This document shows positions 56,948 to 64,000 of a stretch of DNA of 64,000 bases, one piece after another. The translations under genes and the position numbers were made by a program. The stretch's first letter is position 1, and each line of letters begins with the position of its first letter. Under the pieces are notes generated by a model. It searched no databases, had not been told where the DNA came from, and saw only the letters and a program-made list of their open reading frames with translations. The stretch lies in NCBI GenBank assembly GCA_947650365.1, contig OX393552.1, positions 22,412,118 to 22,476,117 on the forward strand. The letters run 5' to 3'. Source of the stretch: Chamaelirium japonicum (lineage: Eukaryota; Streptophyta; Magnoliopsida; Liliales; Melanthiaceae).

Positions 56948-57066
56948 GGTGTTGCTATTTGCACCCACATAATTAGTAGCACTCCCAAGTCCCAACATAT
57001 AAAATATCTCAAAGTGAAAAGTGAAGGGTGTTGCTAGTAATTCTGTGGGGGCAAATAGCAACACCC
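56948..57066. mobile_element. Small MITE, 119 bp
   Basis: Inverted ends GGTGTTGCTATTTGC-CCCACA and the reverse TGTGGGGGCAAATAGCAACACC, about 22 bp, with similar sub-terminal sequence. Target duplication is unclear (AAA-type flank). Confidence 0.6.
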
Positions 57067-57285
57067 AAAGTTAAAGGCTTAAAAGTGAAATCTGAACCAA
57101 CTCAACAGCTCAACCATTCACTCCTCACTGTCAATTCAAGAACATTTGGTTGGATGTTCATTGCCGATTCAATCTCATTATTTTTGTCAATCAAGTAATT
57201 GGAAAGAGTCGATGAGGCGATCTTTGAGGCTATTGAGCGATTTGAAAGACCCGCAGAACCGAACCAAATAAAACCGAACTTTCTC

Positions 57286-57532
57286 GTTTTGGTTTGGTTT
57301 GGTTTTTACCAAGGAATTGTTTGGTTTGGTTCCATTTTCTAGAGAACCGATCAACTCCGAGTCGGTTCCAAATTGGCTAGGGGCTGGGCAATGGTGTGCT
57401 TAAATTGGAGTGTTCATGGTTCGAGTTGGTTGGTTTTTTGATATATTTGGAACCGAATCGGAGTTGATCGGTTATCTAGAAAATGGAACCGAACCAAACA
57501 ATTCTTTGGTAAAAACTGAACCAAACTGAACT
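57286..57532. repeat. Foldback repeat with about 88-bp arms
   Basis: Arm 57286-57373 is almost the exact complement of 57445-57532 (shared core ACCAA-GAATTGTTTGGTT and CCATTTTCTAGA). The loop is about 70 bp. The RNA or single strand would form a long hairpin. Confidence 0.85.
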
Positions 57533-59018
57533 GACGGCTGGTGATAGCTCCAGAGTGTCGATATTGGGAGTTAGGGATATTCGACTTGAGATATATGACG
57601 GAAAAGTACAAACATTCAAGGATGTCCATCATGATCCGGGGGTTGAGGGAAAATCTAATATCTCTTTCTATGCTAAATTCTCTTGAATGCACCTTCACCG
57701 ATCAAGGTGGAGTTAAGGAAGTTTGGGATGAAATTTTCATGATCATGAATGCGGCCTTGTGTGATGAATATATAGATTAGTCAGGAGGGCAACGGTACAT
57801 GCATGGTGTTCGGTGAAGAACATGGGTGTAGGTGGAGCACGCTTAGGTGGAGCACGCTTAGGCAATTATCAAGCTCGGTGATTAGGCTCCTAGTTCAGGG
57901 ACAAAGACGATGACGACAATTAGGTGATGGATTCTCTGTTCAAAGAGATAGAGTTCGTGTTCAAGGAGGCGCTCATGTTTTGTTAGTCTAACACCATGCC
58001 GATGAGGCGGGTTGGCTTGCATTTTCTCGTGGAATTCCTTCTACAACTTGGATACGAATGTGTGCCTATAAATAGGAGTGTCTAGGACGAACCTAGGAGC
58101 ACAAGAGAGGATTTACGAAGTCTCTATTATGATTTAGATAGTAGCCATCATCAAGGGAGAGGGAGAGGAATCAATTGTAGGCTTGTGAGCTTCGGCAATG
58201 GTTTCTACTTGTTCTTCGGGTTGAGAGGGCTGCGAAATCTATTCTCATGTTGACATGTATCTCTTTGTGGGTGTATGAAGGATTGGTGAGAGACAAACAA
58301 ATATGTACTCGGGTTTTTCCCATACTAGTGAATCCATTGATCGTTGTTATCAGATATCGTGTGTGTGATTTCTTTGTGCTTTGTTTATTTGTTTGCCTTC
58401 TCGGTTATGGTAAGTCATTGTCTTCTTTGTGGATGTCCTTCGCTCATTGTGTCCTCACGCTCCTTCCGCTACGCAAGGGCCTTGGATTACAACAAATATG
58501 GCAAGAATAAAGGTAATCACGTGTCGAGCGATCGTAAAACCTAAGCAACGATTGAGGAAATCCCAATCCCATTAGGATTCCTATAATGGTAGGCAACCAT
58601 ATATAGTAACGAACTTATATTATATAAAACTTTAAAATTAATAATGAACAAACAAATAAAATTGTTTTTTTAATCAAATAAAAATATTAATATAGATATG
58701 CACCTAATTTACAAAAAAAAAAAGGTGGGATCGAACTCTCCCATGTGGCATTGGCTATCCTTCAAGAGCTCCACCTTGGTATTTGGGGGGGGGGGGGGGG
58801 GGGGGAGTGTGTACCATTCAACCGCATGGCTAAAGACTTTGGGTAACGACCCCAGCATATGGGGGTAGTGGCCCCTAGCACTGAGAGTGTGCTGATAGGC
58901 ACTAGGAACATTGGACCTCATGGTTGTATGGTACGCAAGATGTGCTGAATATTGGTTCGGATCCTTTAATCAAGATGTGCTGAATATTGGTTGATTTGAA
59001 GAGCACATTGGTCATGGT
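57533..59018. other. Intergenic, no supported gene
   Basis: A 79-codon plus frame (57541-57780, ending AALCDEYID) and an 87-codon frame (58247-58510) lack recognisable domains. A poly-G run lies at 58788-58806. Confidence 0.4.
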
Positions 59019-59144
59019 GATTTCCATCCGTTGGATCGATAGGGATCGAACGGCCCAAAAAATTTCGGTGTTACTGTAGCCGCTACAGTAAAAGCGAAAT
59101 TAGTTTGGTCCGTTCGATTCCCATCGATCCAACGGATGGAAATC
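59019..59144. repeat. Foldback element 1, 126 bp
   Basis: GATTTCCATCCGTTGGATCG at the left is mirrored at the right end. The centre is CTGTAGCCGCTACAG. Confidence 0.85.
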
Positions 59145-59164
59145 AAACGGACACAACAATCGTC

Positions 59165-59284
59165 CCATCTATTAGATCGATTGGAATCGAACGGCCCAAA
59201 CTAAATTCGCTGGTACTGTAGCCGCTACAGTAACAGTAAAATTTTTTTGGTCCGTTCGATTCCCATCGATCCAACGGATGGAAA
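59165..59284. repeat. Foldback element 2, about 120 bp
   Basis: A diverged tandem copy of foldback 1, with the same ACTGTAGCCGCTACAGTAAC centre and a TCGATCCAACGGATGG right end. Confidence 0.8.
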
Positions 59285-59426
59285 TTGAACGGGATTTCTG
59301 TGTGCCACAGTGGGTTTGATCCGGGTTTTATCGAGCGGGATTTCTGTGTGCCGTTTAATCCATTTCGATCGGACGGGCACAATTTACAGCTCATTTTCTC
59401 CGCCGCAATGCACAGCGCAACCTAAC

Positions 59427-61332
<1,906 letters not shown>

Positions 61333-61355
61333 TATATATATATATACATACATAC

Positions 61356-61441
<86 letters not shown>
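61333..61441. repeat. TA microsatellite with CATA variants (array 4)
   Basis: TA dinucleotides with short CATACATA interruptions at the left, to the right of element C. Confidence 0.95.
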
Positions 61442-61443
<2 letters not shown>

Positions 61444-61650
61444 TAGTAATGCCCGTGCCCAAGGGCACGCAAAAGATTTCGAAGGCGGGACAATATTTCG
61501 AGGAAGGACGTTAATGTTTCAAAGGTGGCAATAAAATATTTCGAGAGCGGTGACAATATTTTGAAGGAGATAATAATATTTCGATGATGATAATAATATT
61601 TCTTAAGAGATGATAATATTTTGAGGGACGTGACAATATTTCTTGAGCGG
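61442..61650. repeat. Irregular short repeats after TA array 4
   Basis: It begins ACTAGTAATGCCCGTGCCC, then about ten degenerate AATATTT(C/T)GAGG-like units of roughly 25-30 bp. It may be the end of a further TA-associated element; the far end is not recognised. Confidence 0.55.
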
Positions 61651-62716
61651 TGAGAATGCTCATGTCTGTCGACACTAAAACGTGGTGGCAAAATTGGTTC
61701 GGTGCTACCCACAATCGGATGTGGTACCCATATTCAGCTAGAGAGCCCACACATGGCAAAACCAACCTAGTTCATCGATGACGCTCATATTTGAAAGTAG
61801 TGCCTACATTCGGAACTGCAACTCCCGTCTTTAGTGACAAAATACAACACATTCAGTTTGGGCAGGAAAACATCAACTGCGATGTAACTCAATCAATCAA
61901 TAATCAAATGGGTGAGGCTTACCAAATCCATTTTGAGTTCGGGTAATCAAAGTTGTATGAAGGCACTGGTTTTGGATATTGAACAATAAGATACACATCA
62001 CATTGGTTTGTAATAACTTTGATTTGAAGCAAGCTGGAGATGTACACTTGTATAAGGTTGATATAATTAGCATTTAGAAATTCATGATGCATATGCATTA
62101 TAGAATCGTCAACGTATACATACTGCATACTGTTAACTTTCAAAGCTCTAAGAGGACATATTTTTTACAATAAACTCAAATATTCCATTACTGAATTGTC
62201 AACCTATGCATTCTCATTCCCATTAATGAATTGCCAACCTATGTATTCCCATATCTTTCTCTGACGTGTGTTTATTGTGTATGTATAAATATGTATATGG
62301 TATAAGTGGTCAACATCTCTACAAATATACTTGAGGTAGGGTTTACTTGTTTAGAAAGTATCAATTTAATTGTTGGTGAATTAGAGTTTGAGGCAAAGAC
62401 AGTTGTTAAGAATTAAATAACCTGATAACTAAAATAAAATAGAAAATTATAGTGAGTCAAACAAATAGGGAACTTATAGTTGCATTTTTGTAGCTGAAAC
62501 ACATTCGACGAGAGGGGGGGGGGGGGATATTTTTTGGCGACTGGCGACCGTTGAATGTCAAGATGTGTATGGTCGATGTTGGGTATCGGTGCATACATTC
62601 ATTCACAACATACATTTTCAATGAGGGCCCCTATCAAGTCGCAATGTCGTGGTTGCCTTCCGCAGCAAAGCCCACTTTGGCTACCAGATTGATATGCCGC
62701 ACTTGCTCATGGTCCA
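61651..62716. other. AT-rich intergenic DNA
   Basis: No gene, LTR or inverted pair found. A poly-G run is at 62514-62526. Confidence 0.5.
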
Positions 62717-62724
62717 ATCGTGGC

Positions 62725-63179
62725 TAGGGGTGGCAATCCTTGACCCGACCCACCAACCCGATCCGAAGATAATGGGTTTGGGTTTGGCCTAAATGGGTTT
62801 TGATCATAAACGGGTCGACATGACTGACCGGTTAATTTAATGGGTCGGATTCAGGTTTGTACTTATAACCTGATTGACTCGACTTGCCCGATTTATTAAA
62901 TGGGTCGTGTCAACCTTACCCCACCCAACCTGATCAAACCCAGCCCAATCCGACCTGACTTGACCCAACCCAACCAGTTTACGTGGGTTCTATTGACCCA
63001 ATCCGACCCGACCCAACACAACCCGTTTAGTAAACAGGTCGGGTCGGGTCAGCCCGTTTATTAGATGGGTCAGGTTTGTGTTTAAGTTTTTGACTCGTTT
63101 ATCAAACGGGGCGGGTTCAGGTTGGGTGTTTTACCCTTATACCTATGTCTCAACCCGACCCGACTCATTGCCACCCCTA
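62725..63179. mobile_element. hAT-like MITE, GGGTCGGGT-rich, 455 bp
   Basis: Ends TAGGGGTGGCAAT and ATTGCCACCCCTA. Perfect 8-bp duplication ATCGTGGC (62717-62724 and 63180-63187). The body aligns along its length with the 37836-38385 MITE. No ORF. Confidence 0.93.
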
Positions 63180-63187
63180 ATCGTGGC

Positions 63188-64000
63188 CTACCATGTTGTC
63201 CAAAAGAAGGCATAATGGGTAGCAAAAATGCTCTTTCGTTTGGACAATGTGGCAGACCACGACTGGGTTATAACCAAGTGTAGCAAATCAATTAGGTTGT
63301 GAAAATGCTCTCCCATAGATCATGGAGTGCATTTTTATTGCCAGATTGATTTCCTGCATTTGTAGCAAATCAATCGGGTAAAACTGGTTAAGCGGCACAT
63401 TTGCTACATTTTTGCTCCCAATGATAGTGTAACATATCGTCCATTAAAATGGGTATAACTGGTGAAGGGTCATCAGGTAACGTATGTAGGCCCAGTTGGG
63501 AAAATTTTTGATCGCGAGCCCACTGCGAGATAATGCGAATGAGTTCGATCGTTCTAGGTGCCTAGCAACCTACAGTTGGAAATGGTACGTGGGCTGATGC
63601 GTGCCATGTTTCACTAACGGCATCCGATGACCTAGCACGATTCATCAGTCGTGTGTGCCTGCCATTGGGTCTCACCGTGAATCGCACTAAAACCAACGGC
63701 CCGTTAGTGCAACGTGTCGCACAACCGCTCGGTATTGTTTTCAATTGTAGGTTTCTGGAATGTAAAAGATGTGACCTAAATGCAAATGGGGTAACTGGCC
63801 CCAACACATTGCGGCAAATGGGATAGGGAAGTGCTTTTCAGGGCAAAATAGGAATGGCAATTGGACAGAGTTGGGAATTGATTTTTATGGTTTTTGCATA
63901 GTCCGGCCAACCTGAACCAGACCCATTGCCATCTCTAGCCAAAGTGTTTGTTCCGAATGATCAACCCGATTGACGTGGCTTTGGATCAGTGTCACTTGGC
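63188..64000. other. Intergenic, no supported gene
   Basis: A weak repeated TGTAGCAAATCAAT phrase (63278 and 63361) was seen. An 81-codon minus frame (63807-63562) has no family pattern. Confidence 0.45.

Noticed and set aside
61442-62716. Helitron
   Set aside because: No clear TC start, CTRR end with a preceding hairpin, or Rep/helicase sequence was seen.

Overview
The window is flowering-plant nuclear DNA. The evidence is a spliced plant-type gene with GT-AG introns, Tekay/Del, Tat and Ty1/copia LTR retrotransposons, two Cassandra elements whose LTRs carry 5S-rRNA-like sequence, and hAT-, Mutator- and palindromic MITE families. The species cannot be named from the sequence. There is one convincing host gene, on the right; about 46 kb to its left is nested and broken retrotransposons.

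Layout from the left. 1-9635: minus-strand Ty3/gypsy element of Tekay/Del type (Gypsy-1) with 3.6-kb LTRs, of which the left one is cut by the window edge. It has no recognisable gag and a heavily mutated pol, yet its LTRs look identical over the 1,810 bp that can be compared. 9636-11460: unassigned. 11479-17398: plus-strand Ty1/copia gag-pol with five in-frame stops and a 3' LTR only. 17399-~33017: 3' half of a plus-strand Tat-lineage gypsy element (Tat-1): archaeal-type RNase H, integrase, two tandem arrays, an antisense extra ORF and a 3' LTR. A complete 9-kb Tekay/Del element (Gypsy-2, 21042-30100) is inserted into the antisense ORF with a perfect 5-bp target duplication. 34077-45828: a second, rearranged Tat complex carrying two Cassandra elements in opposite orientations, a solo copia-type LTR with a perfect duplication, and a hAT-like MITE with a perfect 8-bp duplication. 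46010-47170: Mutator-like element with a perfect 9-bp duplication.

47407-56300 holds the host gene, a member of the plant RBBP6/PQT3-like family of RING-type E3 ubiquitin ligases. Twelve exons downstream of the start exon join in phase with no stop from ATG 49936 to TAA 56120 (799 codons). They encode a CCHC knuckle, a RING/U-box-like finger, a tandemly triplicated exon and an Arg/Ser/Lys-rich tail. The DWNN ubiquitin-like domain normally at the N-terminus was not found, and the start exon shows a frame break just before the candidate ATG.

Right of the gene (56.3-64 kb) are non-coding repeats: GA, CT and TA microsatellites, several foldback elements, a run of three near-perfect palindromic elements each flanked by long (TA)n arrays (59459-61441), and another hAT-like MITE with a perfect 8-bp duplication. 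No tRNA gene, functional rRNA gene or CRISPR array was seen. All boundaries and frames were read by eye; divergence and copy number were not computed.
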